This document shows, one piece after another, positions 18,038 through 27,500 of a stretch of DNA of 27,675 nt (position 1 is its first letter; each line of letters opens with the position of its first letter). The translations under genes and the position numbers were made by a program. The notes under the pieces were generated by a model. That model was given only the letters and a program-made list of their open reading frames with translations, had not been told where the DNA came from and did not search any database. Source of the DNA: Stramenopiles sp. TOSAG23-6 (taxonomy: Eukaryota > Sar); NCBI GenBank assembly GCA_900128565.1, contig LT635979.1, positions 1 to 27,675 of the forward strand, in the 5' to 3' direction.

Positions 18038-19213
18038 TTATGAAATATTTAGTGACCTGCCCAAAGTGTTGTCATATTTTTCCTGTGAAAATCCACACAC
18101 TGTCAATGTATATGCATTACTACGAGCAATTCTACCTGAATGTTTTTCAAATAGTTGTGCAGAAAAAGGATTCACTCGACCTTTTTTTAGCTCATCTTTA
18201 GAATCACTAAATGAATCTGTAAAATGCGCGCCTATCTCATATAGAAACTCTCCATCACCTTTAACATCTTCTAAACAATTGGCTGTCGCAAATAAAGGAA
18301 CTTCTTCATTTAATATAGTTTCAATTGTATCTTTCCACATTACTTCATCTAATTTTAATCCTGCATTAAACGCAACATATAAATCAGGTTTCATCTTTTT
18401 CTCAACAGTGCTATCAGAGCCAGTGTCTTTATCCAAATTTGCTCTAACTTCATTATGGAAAGTCATATAATCTGATTTCATAAATGCTGCTGTGATTTTG
18501 TCGTTGATTTGAATAATCGGGTTTGCCTTTGTGTCCTCTGACAAATCAGGTCCAATTAAAACAAATTCAAAAAACACATCAGGCATCATTGCGCCCAACT
18601 CAGGCCAAAAATTTCGAATTAAAGACTCTTCTTGAGATGCAGCACCTAGTACGTAAATAACAAGATGCTTTTTATCAAGAACGGTAGTTGGTAAGTTCTG
18701 TATCGCAGAGTGAAGTGTTAAAGGACAAGTGAGAGCTGCGGTTACCTTCTGCATCAAAGTACGGTCTTTTTCGTCTAGTTTGATTTCGCCTTCATATCCT
18801 CTAAAAGCGAAATATTCTCCCCAAGATTTCCACAATGTTGGTGTATTCGGGTCCCCGCTTGCATTGCATGATATTATTGGAATCTCTGGACTTGAATTTT
18901 CAGTAGTCTTTTTAGGAATTTTAGGAACTTCAGGTAAGACAATGTCGTCAGGCATTAGAAAAGGGGTACGTTTGCTAGCAGCTAAAGCTTTATCATCTAC
19001 ATTCATTACGCGAATTTGCTCATCATTATCATCGTCGGGTGGCAATATCAATAACTTATCAATTGCAGCGGCTCGTTTTAATAAATTTTTCCTCTTTGTG
19101 AGAGCAATCTCTGCTTCAAGAGCAGATTGAGATAGTGCCGACGCCACTGATGACATATACTTTCTGTCTAAGAGTGTGTTTCGATTCAATCTTCGAAGTA
19201 TTTGCAACATCAT
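18038..19213 (-). CDS. MSS51 C-terminal-domain-like protein, possibly mitochondrial
   Basis: The 391 aa protein starts at ATG 19213; two adjacent ATGs are present. The first ~30 residues (LQILRRLNRNTLLDRKYMSS) are Arg-rich, amphipathic and free of acidic residues except one Asp, like a mitochondrial presequence. The core has the order seen in the C-terminal domain of MSS51/zinc-finger MYND proteins: WKSWGEYFAFRGY (128-140), CPLTLHSAIQNLP (163-175), LVIYVLGAASQEE (184-196), FEFVLIGPDLSED (215-227), KPDLYVAFNAGLK. There is no MYND zinc finger, so a role in mitochondrial translation like yeast Mss51 is not implied. The family assignment is from remembered motif order and is moderate. Confidence 0.65.
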   Translation of the reverse strand: MMLQILRRLNRNTLLDRKYMSSVASALSQSALEAEIALTKRKNLLKRAAAIDKLLILPPDDDNDEQIRVMNVDDKALAASKRTPFLMPDDIVLPEVPKIPKKTTENSSPEIPIISCNASGDPNTPTLWKSWGEYFAFRGYEGEIKLDEKDRTLMQKVTAALTCPLTLHSAIQNLPTTVLDKKHLVIYVLGAASQEESLIRNFWPELGAMMPDVFFEFVLIGPDLSEDTKANPIIQINDKITAAFMKSDYMTFHNEVRANLDKDTGSDSTVEKKMKPDLYVAFNAGLKLDEVMWKDTIETILNEEVPLFATANCLEDVKGDGEFLYEIGAHFTDSFSDSKDELKKGRVNPFSAQLFEKHSGRIARSNAYTLTVCGFSQEKYDNTLGRSLNIS

Positions 19214-19475
19214 ACAGGAATTAGTCGCCGTAGTTATATAGACGTGTATGTAAATTACCTATTATGCAATTAATGAAAAGTATACTATCTATCGATAATC
19301 TAATATTCTTTCCCCAGGCTGTTGTTGTTAATTAATGAATTTGGTGTTGGGAACACCACGCGACTCGACTCGTGAGTCGTGACTTTGACTGGCGAATGAC
19401 ACGTGGCAAAAAATAGCTCCGCGAAACAAGAATAAAATTTATCGACAGAATTAATTAAAAAAAAAGGAATGAAAA

Positions 19476-20613
19476 ATGATCAAGACGAAATTAGAAACAA
19501 AAACAATGGGACCTACCCAAAATGCAATCCAAGAAAAGTATGGCTATAGACAATGGTTGTCTAAAAACTATGATTTTGCTAAAAAGCTTGAGGACGGAGC
19601 GCGTATGCTAACGTTGTTATGCTCTTCACAACTTGATGAGAGGTCTGGTCTCCTAGCTGAAGGTGTGTACGCAGTTATAAATACAATAGGAACTTTAAAC
19701 GACCATATTATATCTCGAGGTGAAACAACAATTGGTAGCAAATCTGCATGGGCATTGACCCTGATAAGTAATCTTGCTGTAGTTGCTGAAATGCTCTCTG
19801 CTAGAAAAGGAAATAAGTCAAAGTGGCGTACAATTACTTATGTCGAGTTGTTGAAGGCTGCTCTTAGAATTATGATTCTTATACGTAGTGGCTGGGCTAC
19901 CCAAATAAATGATTCTTTGTACATGCCAATTGACGACGATGTTCAAAGAACAAAAGATCAACAATTGTGGTGGAGAGGTCGTCGTAGTGGCTCTTTGATA
20001 CCACTTCCTTCTGGACTCTCTGCTCACAAATTCAAACAATTGAAGAACAAAGGAACACTTGTTCGTTCTCCAAATACTCCACGAGGTGTATATTCCAGTA
20101 TTGGTGAATTACTGTATATAATACGACCTGTAGTTTTCTCATTGATGCGATCTAAACAAAATACAAATACAAAGAAAAATATGTTCTGGGCTCCTTTTCT
20201 CCTATCCCTTGCTATTGACTTTGCGAGCTATCGTTGTTCAAATGCAGCTGTGAAATCAGCAGAAAAACGTGATGAAGCAACTACTGTAGGAGGCGGATCA
20301 GTACCATCTTTTATTAGTATGGAATTTTCTAGACGAAAACTTTTGTGGTTACTTTACGCACTTAGAGAACCTTTCTTCAGTTCTGTCACAAAAAGAGCAA
20401 CAGACAAAGTTAGCTCTTTGTCAAGTATGTTTTATTTTTTTCAATTTCAAAATTATTTTTTTTTCGTACGAAATTTCGTACCTAACAAATTCAACAAAAA
20501 AAAATATTTTTCACAATATATATTACGTTCCACTTTTTGGTATGTTAGTTCGTTATATGCTTGATATGTTGTACTATATCCAGCGACATCACTTTTATAT
20601 CTCTGGCTCATAA
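19476..20613 (+). CDS. PEX16: Peroxisomal membrane biogenesis protein PEX16 (two exons)
   Basis: Exon 1 is 19476-20424 and exon 2 is 20522-20613, for 346 aa. ATG 19476 is taken; ATG 19506 (MGPTQNAIQ) is an alternative. Pex16 is an integral membrane protein needed to insert peroxisomal membrane proteins. Collinear signs include YRQWLSKNYDF near the start, IIRPVVFSLM, WAPFLLSLAIDF, and the C-terminal FSRRKLLWLLYALREPFFSS before the intron. Removal of the GT...AT intron joins L-S-N-Y to VPLFGMLVRYMLDMLYYIQR then FYISGS and stop, matching the VPxxG and aromatic FY ending of the family. Reading through the intron gives an unrelated tail (FYFFQFQNYFFF). It converges on the tail-anchored gene with a 179 bp gap. 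Confidence 0.88.
20425..20521 (+). mobile_element. Introner-like intron in PEX16, 97 bp, GT...AT ends
   Basis: It starts GTATGTTTTATT, has the palindrome TTTCGTACGAAA, then TCGTACCTAAC (branch-like A at 20485), a 36 nt AG-free stretch and the end CACAATATAT. The join is in frame and restores VPLFG. Here a GT-AG alternative also keeps the frame (AG about 25 nt downstream, in GTATGTTAG), but it would delete the conserved VPLFG segment. This is one of two copies in the window where AG use is compatible with the frame. Confidence 0.82.
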
Positions 20614-20792
20614 AAATAAACATATACAATATTTTTATATTTCAAGTTGAATTTAATGTAATAATAAAAACGTGTTATTTAGAATGTTAAATATTATTTT
20701 CTATTTTAGAAACTATTTCAAAAGTGTTTACGATTTAAAAAAAATGAAAACCTTTCATAATCTAATCCTAGGTACATATATCTACAACCCTA

Positions 20793-21362
20793 TTATGTAG
20801 TATTAAATACACAAAATATTGTAACAACAAGTGCTACAACGGATAACAAAATAAACGGTCTCACATTCATTCTTGAAGGAAAAGTGTTTTCTTCTCCATT
20901 TTTTTTTTTAGATTTCATATTTGTTTTCATTGTAGGCTTATCATCATAAAGCCCCTTTGCCGTTTTTTTTGAAAAGAATCCTTTTCTTAAACGTAGAGGT
21001 TTTCCTTTGCCATGTTGTGCAACCTTTTTTCTATATTTTTCTTTACAATCCTGATCTTTTTTATATCGCAAAGTGGCATTGATGATACGCTTTGTGTAAT
21101 TATGAGCAGCAGGTTTCGCTAACTCAGCCTCTAACTCTTCAACACTGAGTTGTGATAGCTTTTCAATGGCTAAATTCCGATCACTCGGTTTAATAAAAGG
21201 TACGGACGATACTCCAGAGACTGAACCATCGTCATCCGCCTGGCGTTTGGCAGTAGCCAACATTTCTGCATTTCTTTCACTTTCTGCGGCAGCAACAGCA
21301 TCTTCCTCGGCTCTAGATTCGACAACCTCAATCTTTTCAAATTTTGAGTAATCTATAGGCAT
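20793..21362 (-). CDS. Small predicted tail-anchored membrane protein, 189 aa
   Basis: The open frame extends to 21413 but begins there with TTG. ATG 21362 (MPIDYSKFEKIEVVE) is the first Met. The protein is charged, with a helical Glu/Ala region (EEDAVAAAESERNAEML), a central segment LSVEELEAELAKPAAHNYTKRI that looks like a short conserved helix pair, and a basic region (KGKPLRLRKGFFSKK). A single C-terminal hydrophobic span (FILLSVVALVVTIFCVF) is followed by only three residues. That is the layout of a tail-anchored protein with its bulk in the cytosol. Target membrane and role are unknown. I do not recognise the family. Confidence 0.7.
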   Translation of the reverse strand: MPIDYSKFEKIEVVESRAEEDAVAAAESERNAEMLATAKRQADDDGSVSGVSSVPFIKPSDRNLAIEKLSQLSVEELEAELAKPAAHNYTKRIINATLRYKKDQDCKEKYRKKVAQHGKGKPLRLRKGFFSKKTAKGLYDDKPTMKTNMKSKKKNGEENTFPSRMNVRPFILLSVVALVVTIFCVFNTT

Positions 21363-21744
21363 TGGTACGCACTTAGTATTGTTACAATCAAGACATTTCG
21401 ATGATATAATCAATCTCCAATATTATTTATATTATATAAGCTTGGAGTATGAAAGAATACTAGCGAAAACACGAAAAATAAATTAAAATTTGACCGATAT
21501 GAAAAAAATACGCTCATTGCGCGCCAAACGTCGGTCGACTCGATCGATCCATCAAAAAAAAAGAAGAAGAAGAAGTGATTGATGTGTGTGTGCCGCTTCG
21601 ATTGATTCCGATTGATTGCGATTGGTACCAGGTCCCAGGAGCTGTTCTTTTTTTGAATTATTGATCATTCACAACAGCGACACTGTTCACGACAACGAAC
21701 AGCAACACGAGTCTGTTCAAGGCAGTAACTGTTTCGAGATAACG
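21363..21744. other. Divergent intergenic region with purine tract
   Basis: This 382 bp region lies between divergent starts. It holds a less AT-rich block near 21515-21560 (GCGCGCCAAACGTCGGTCGA, CGATCGATCC), then an A/G-rich AAG run and GATTGATTCCGATTGATTGC near 21600-21620. A 21 nt word at 21564-21584 (AAG x4 then TGATTGATG) recurs inside exon 1 of the following gene at 21911-21931. The frame of that gene is open back to 21616 but only with a TTG start. Confidence 0.4.
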
Positions 21745-23706
21745 ATGAATATATCGTTTTTCTCGGACGTTTCCACCACAAGTTACCAAAATCTTTCGGC
21801 AGCTTGTGTATTTGACGGCTGCAATCAGTCATCAATAGTATTCGGGAATGATCAAGAAAATTCCTTTGATAGTAATTTTAACGCTTCCGCAGAGTTTGGT
21901 CGGGGAGAAAAAGAAGAAGAAGTGATTGATGACTCCATTTATCAAGGGAAGCCCCCCATAGAAATCAAAAGTCCACGTAGTCCACAACTAAATGGTACAA
22001 ATTTGTTTTTGCCAAGGTCCAAATTGACTGAAAGTATCTTGGAAAGCAAGTCGCCTGTACATTTGCATCATTCATTTCAAATTTATAGTTCAAGTTTTAT
22101 TTATTTTATATCCAATGTGTCTAATGAATTTCAAATTTGAAATATTCTTTTACAATATATGTTCCTATATCTCGAAATGATCAAGATGATATTAGAAATG
22201 ATGTCAGTGTCCCCGCTACTGCCTGTTCTGACTTCTCTACCCCGAGTAGTTTTGACGGTTCTAGTGCACCAGGTGGAGGCGTTGATGTGACTTCTCGTAA
22301 ACATACTGGTGATCAAGATGATATTAGAAATGATGTCAGTGTCCCTGCTACTGCCTGTTCCTCCCTCTCTACCCCGAGTAGTTTGATCGGTTCAAGTGCA
22401 GCAGGTGGAGGCATTGATGTGACTTCTTGTAAACATACTGGTGGATACATTCATGATGACCATACAAACAAAATAACACCCAACAAAAATGTACATTTAC
22501 GTCATTCATTTCAAATTTATAGTTCAAGTTTTATTTATTTTATATCCAATGTGTCTAATGAATTTCAAATTTGAAATATTCTTTTACAATATATGTTCCT
22601 ATACCTCGAAATGACCAACAAGATGATATCAGAAATGATCTCAGTGTCCCTGCTACTGCCTGTTCCTCCCTCTCTACCCCGAGCGGTTCAAGTGCAGCAG
22701 GTGGAGGCATTGATGTGACTTCTTGTAAACATACTGGTGGATACATTCATGATGACCATACAAACAAAATAACACCCAACAAAAATGTACATTTACGTCA
22801 TTCATTTCAAATTTATAGTTCAAGTTTTATTTATTTTATATCCAATGTGTCTAATGAATTTCAAATTTCAAATATTCTTTTACAATATATGTTCCTATAT
22901 CTCGAAATGACCAACAAGATGATATCAGAAATGATGTCAGTGTCCCTGCTACTGCCTGTTCTGACTTCTCTACCCTGAGTAGTTTGGTCGGTTCTAGTGC
23001 AGCAGGTGGAGGCATTGATGTGATTTCTCGTAAACATACCTGTGGAACTCGTGGAACTGGTGGTTACATTGCTTGCCCTAAATGGACCACTTCAAAAAAA
23101 AGTGCCATATTGGCAAGAGATATTTTGTGTTGTCAAAAAAAACAACAACCCGATCAAGGTGGTCTTGTCATGCACCGTCATTGCAAAATACAACACTCGA
23201 ATCTTGGTGGACGAAATTGTTGTTTGAATGCCTTCGACTTTGCAACTGGAAAATTTCGTACAGTCACAAGGAAGCAGATGCAACTGGAAGGTGCAGGCGA
23301 CATCAGCATTATTGACATAGCCAAATACGTTAATGAATGTGGAAAGAAGGTACCCTTTAGATTGCGTACAAGGCCTGGGATGACCTGGGGTTGCCTAATT
23401 TCAAAAAAAGAAGGAATATTTGTTGGTCGTAGCTATGTTTATTCTGATAAATCTCATCATTACATCGTTTATGATGCCTGGCGCTCGATCATATATATTG
23501 GATGTGGTTTTGCAGATGTGATGATCCAGGAAAGTGATCGTGAGGATCCAAAAGCCTTTGAGAAAAGATTTTCTGATGAATATGGCCTTGGTCTCCAAGT
23601 GGAACATTTGTACTGTTTGTATGTCATTGCAAAGCATGCATTCAAAACAACATACAACACTCCAGATGACTACAAGCCTAAGTCGAAGAAGCGTAAGCTA
23701 ATGTAA
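21745..23706 (+). CDS. Repeat protein with C-terminal Cys/His domain (four exons)
   Basis: Exons are 21745-22056, 22161-22490, 22595-22786 and 22891-23706 (312, 330, 192 and 816 nt, all multiples of 3), giving 549 aa. ATG 21745 (MNISFFSDVS) is chosen; the frame upstream has only TTG. Residues about 105-300 are four copies of a Ser/Thr/Gly-rich unit (QDDIRNDVSVPATACS, GSSAxGGGxDVTSxKHTG), probably disordered. The C-terminal ~230 residues are globular: Cys pair NCC at 388-389, DISIIDIAKYVN, KVPFRLRTRPG, GIFVGRSYVYSD, then H467-H468 and D473 in HHYIVYDAWR, and a basic end KSKKRKLM. Cys...His...Asp order could be a papain-like hydrolase triad, but no family is recognised. Each apparent separate frame here is one exon of this gene. 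Confidence 0.72.
22057..22160 (+). other. GT...AT intron 1 of repeat gene, 104 bp
   Basis: It begins GTACATTTGCATC, has GTCTAATGAA (branch-like A at 22124), the 16 bp palindrome ATTTCAAATTTGAAAT, and ends TTTTACAATATAT. The join CCT-GTT is in frame. The next downstream AG would lead to a stop within about 90 nt. The 5' and 3' words belong to the same design as the introner copies, but the palindrome is different. Confidence 0.82.
22491..22594 (+). other. GT...AT intron 2 of repeat gene, 104 bp
   Basis: It is the same length as intron 1 and differs from it at two bases near the 5' end (TACGTC for TGCATC). The join AAT-GTT keeps the frame. ATGT occurs on both sides of the junction, so the cut can slide by up to 4 nt with the same product. 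Confidence 0.82.
22787..22890 (+). other. GT...AT intron 3 of repeat gene, 104 bp
   Basis: It differs from intron 2 at one base, in the palindrome (TTTCAAAT for TTTGAAAT). The join AAT-GTT is in frame with exon 4. Introns 2 and 3 start exactly 296 bp apart, the period of the segmental duplication. Confidence 0.82.
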
Positions 23707-24543
23707 AAAATGTGTCTTTATATGGTATAGTGAGTTTTTCCTAGTATTTTTGTTTTTATTACCAAGATGAATAATGTTAGTTTTGAAAATAAGAATTTTA
23801 TTCATTTAAAATACTATTGACATATTGTGCATATTATTTGATACCAAGACTGATAATGTTCGCTTTAAAAATAGCAATGCTTATTCATTTTTAAAATATT
23901 GTTCGACACAAAGACAAATAATATTAGGTTTAAATGCATTGTTTATTCATTTTTAAAATACGGCTAACATATTTTACATATTATTGGATATATTTTTGTT
24001 TTATTGCAAAGCAATTGAAAATAACATTGTTTATTCATTTTAAATACTACTAACATATTGTCCATATTATTTCCATCATATATGTCCCCCTCTAGTTTTG
24101 GAGTTTTTTTTATAAAGTACTGTATAATTTGGGGCAAATATTGCCCTATGTGTTTTTGACCTTTTTTTTTTTTGATTTTTTGATTATTCTATTGTTTTGG
24201 GAATTTCAACATATATTATGTAGTATAAAAGTTGAGTCTCCTAGAGTAAATGAAAATGGAAACTTCTATTTATTACTAATGAGCTTGATGTCCTTGGTTT
24301 GTGAATCTTTTATTCATATTGTGATACCTCTAGAATTTCATACTACATGTATTATTGAAATGTGTAAACTACGAATAAGAAATTTCAAATTTTGATTTGA
24401 GATTTTTAGATTGCCATTGCGGTCAAAAACTGTCATTTTTGATGATTTTTTGAAATTTTTATCATTTCTCGTGCCTTGCATGATTAATCAGAAGGTTTTA
24501 TCAACTTTGTTGGTTTATTTTTTACTTTGTGTCTGCATTCGCC
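23707..24543. other. Long AT-rich intergenic region, 837 bp
   Basis: This is the longest gene-free stretch. Its first part (about 23760-24073) is a degenerate tandem array, listed separately. The rest is AT-rich with a T10 run at about 24164 and no protein-like open frame. The 88-codon frame at 24129-24395 is F/I/L-rich from AT bias and starts without context, so I leave it out. The 3' UTR of the repeat gene and the promoter of the DENN gene must lie here. Confidence 0.5.
23761..24073. repeat. Degenerate AT-rich tandem repeat, about four units
   Basis: Units share the order ACCAAGAnnAATAATnTTnG, TTTAAAAATAnnAATG, TTATTCATTTTTAAAATA and CTAACATATTNTNCATATTAT. Starts are near 23761, 23841, 23907 and 24015 (the last lacks the first block). 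Spacing is about 65-110 bp and divergence is high, so this is an old array. Confidence 0.65.
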
Positions 24544-27500
24544 ATGAGTGGACGTGATCGTTTGATTGATTACTTTGTTTGTTCTTCTTGTGATGATTAT
24601 GAATCGCAGCTGCAAAGTATGCTTGCCGAAACTTCAGAAGTTTATGGATCGGATCTTCCGATAACAGATCTTGCGGTCATCTTTCCAACGTGTGGTGATT
24701 CAGTTCCCGATGGTTTCGAGGTCATTGATAGAAGCTATGGTGGTCAAAGTGCAGACTTAAATGGCGGGCGATTTATGTCTAAGATTTGCTATATCTGCGT
24801 CGAACGAAAGTCTAACAATCGTCAACCTATTATTGACATAAAACTAATCAAAGTCAATGAAAGTGACATTGTAGAATACAGAAAATATGTACCTGGAGTT
24901 ACACCAGAATCCCCTACGAATAAAACAACTTTATCAGCTGGAGGTCGTACAATATTAAAACTAGCTCTCTCTGGGTATATTATTATTAAGGAAACACCGT
25001 CTGGTTTGCCTGCAAATTTAAATATGGGTCGGTTTGGTCCAGACATTTTCATGGCATTTAGAAGACAAGCAGATGTTCCTACTGTTGAAGAATTATACAG
25101 ATCATTGGCCCCCATTGTCGAAGTTGCCGTCTTACAGCCTGGTAATACCACACCACCTCCAGGTTTTTTTATGGATCCTACAAATGTCAATGAAGTGAAA
25201 TTATCAAGGACACCAGCACGGCATATCTGTTTCCGACGTGCCGAAGCCAATTCTTTAATAGATTATACATTTGAAGCAAAAATTTCAGATCGATTTCCAG
25301 AGAGTAATTATTCTGACTTTGATTTGCCTTCAATTATTCATCATTTTTGTTTCCCTCAGGGAGTTAAACTAAAAAGATGTAAAAATGATGCGATGCCAAT
25401 ACCTACTTGGCATATCTTTGTACTTACCGGTGGTGCTGGACAAAGAGTATTCGGAGCTTGCCTAACGTTTTATGAGAAACTTTCAAAGGAGACAACGTCT
25501 GCAATTCAAAATCTACAATGGAAAAATCGAATTTCATTGATAAGTAATGAAGGATTGAAATTAGAACCGATAAAATCTAGTGTATCGAATGGACCTACAG
25601 GTGAAATGTCTAATATGTGCACATATACACCAAAGTGTATTGCTGTACTCTCACATTTTGCATTTTTTAAACCCCTTAAACAGTTTCTCACACAATTATA
25701 TAGTGTTTCGTTAGGTACTTCTCTTGTTCCAATTGAACGGATAATTGGTCAATTTCTACTCAATGTGCCAAGACCTGTCTCTGGAGAGCAATCAGTGATG
25801 ATGTGGCCTGCTAAAGATAAAACATTTTCAGAATTAACATTCAATCCTGATAATCTAAACAATCCGGAAATTGAGGGATCTCAAAAAGTCATTAGTGGAG
25901 CTTTCGATACAGTTGTAATGACTGCGGATGAACGTGGTGACAATGGACAGTTTGTAACATCTAAAAAAGTTCCCGCAGGATCTGTAAAATTTACACCGTC
26001 AGATGTCAAATTCTCAGCTCCAAGGGCTGATTACCTCCCTTTGTTAGATTTATCATTTGTTCCTTTATTTCAACATTTAGGGTGTGATCTTGTAATTGCG
26101 GTAATCTATACACTTCTATTAGAAGAACGTGTACTTTTTTATCATTCATTTAAATTTTGTGTTTTGGTAGAAAATTCTGTACCTAACAATTTTGTTTTGA
26201 AATGTTTTTCACAATACATGTACTTTTGGTTTCCCGACAACTTGCACTACTTGGTCAAGTGGGTGAGCTTTTGCGTGCATTACTTTTACCCTTCCAATGG
26301 CAAGGTGTTTACATACCAGTTTGTCCTAATTACATGTCCGGATTTTTAAATGCTCCGATGCCTTTCATATTAGGTATATCACCTGATGAATTACCAAATG
26401 ATTTGGTACCAAAAGAAGGCCAACTCGCTGTCCCTGATGATGTTTTGTGTGTTAACCTTGATAGTAATTCAGTGTCCATGGGTTGGCGAGGCAATCAAAA
26501 AGGTGATACAGTTAGTGATTTAATCCGTGGGTCTGAATGGCGTGCATGTTCTAATGCAGCAAATGAGTTAGCTAAAGTAGTAAAATCTAGTGGAATTGAT
26601 CCAAAAGGTCCTTCGTATTCTTGTATGTTTTCATTAGAAATTTCGAATATAGTATTCAAATGTATTGTTCAAATATATTGTTTAAATATATTGTTTACAT
26701 ATATTTATGTTTGTATCAAATGTTGTTTCCAATAATTATTGAATTTGACATAATTTTTCACATTACATCTACTTCAAATGACAACATCAAAAATAAAACA
26801 ACAAACAATTTAGATTTTGGCTTTGCATTCAAGACTGAAATGTGTGTAGATTACAATTTGCCACCACTACGCATCCGTGCAATTGTCTTGACAATGATGT
26901 GTGAAATTCTTGGAGGTTATGTATGTTTCATCGCCAACATTTTTGTAAGAAAATTCTGTACCTAATGATTTTTTTACTAACAAAATATATACATATATAT
27001 ATTTTTCACAATTCATAGACGTTTTCTTAAAATTGGATTTCCAAAAAATAATACTCAAATAAAATCTGATGCTAGTGTTTCATCAAGTAGCTGTGAGACT
27101 AATCATGTATGTTTTATTTTTTTTTTACAAAAAATTCGATTTTTTTTTTCGTACGAAATTTTGTACCTAACAAAAAACAATTTGAAATATTTTTCCAAAA
27201 TACATTTCGTATACGTTTATTTGAAAATAATAGAATTTACACCAAAAATAACAAAAATACAAATTCTGATTGTTTATGTAAATATTTGAGTATTGACCGA
27301 GAAGGACCTCTTTATGTTTTCACAATATATCTAACTCGTTCATCGTATGATATGATTCCAAAAGAAATGCAAATAATTATAGAAAAAAGTAATAGATGTA
27401 CGTAGTCTTGTTATATTTCGTGTTTTTTTTTTTTTTTTGTAAAAAAAAATTTGTAAAAAAAAGTCATACCTAACGATTTTTTTAAACAAAAACAAAATCT

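Larger units (their letters stand above)
22161..23036 (+). repeat. Exon-plus-intron segmental repeats (about 120 and 296 bp periods)
   Basis: The unit from GAxATTAGAAATGATGTCAG-like sequence to the AAACATAC word occurs four times, near 22180, 22317, 22620 and 22918. The first two lie in one exon without an intron between them. The later ones are separated by duplicated introns 2 and 3 (period 296 bp). Unit 3 lacks 9 nt (one Ser-Leu-Ile-like triplet set), keeping the frame. Confidence 0.85.

Noticed and set aside
21363-21413. Longer N-terminus of the tail-anchored protein (CLDCNNTKC)
   Set aside because: The frame is open but has no ATG; the extension would need a TTG start.
22057-22890. CRISPR-like array (three 104 bp near-identical repeats with spacers)
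   Set aside because: Repeats are far too long, spacers are themselves repeated and coding, and the setting is eukaryotic.
22137-22978. Separate genes at 22137-22574, 22571-22978 and 22984-23706
   Set aside because: They are exons of one gene: each frame starts or ends inside a near-identical 104 bp GT...AT intron, and removal of the three introns gives one continuous frame.
24129-24395. 88-codon hydrophobic frame in the intergenic gap
   Set aside because: It is F/L/I-rich as expected from AT-rich DNA and has no motif or repeat support.
26202-27405. Independent small genes downstream of the DENN frame (26202, 26621, 27109)
   Set aside because: Their protein-like parts are exons of the DENN gene, and their starts lie within introns.
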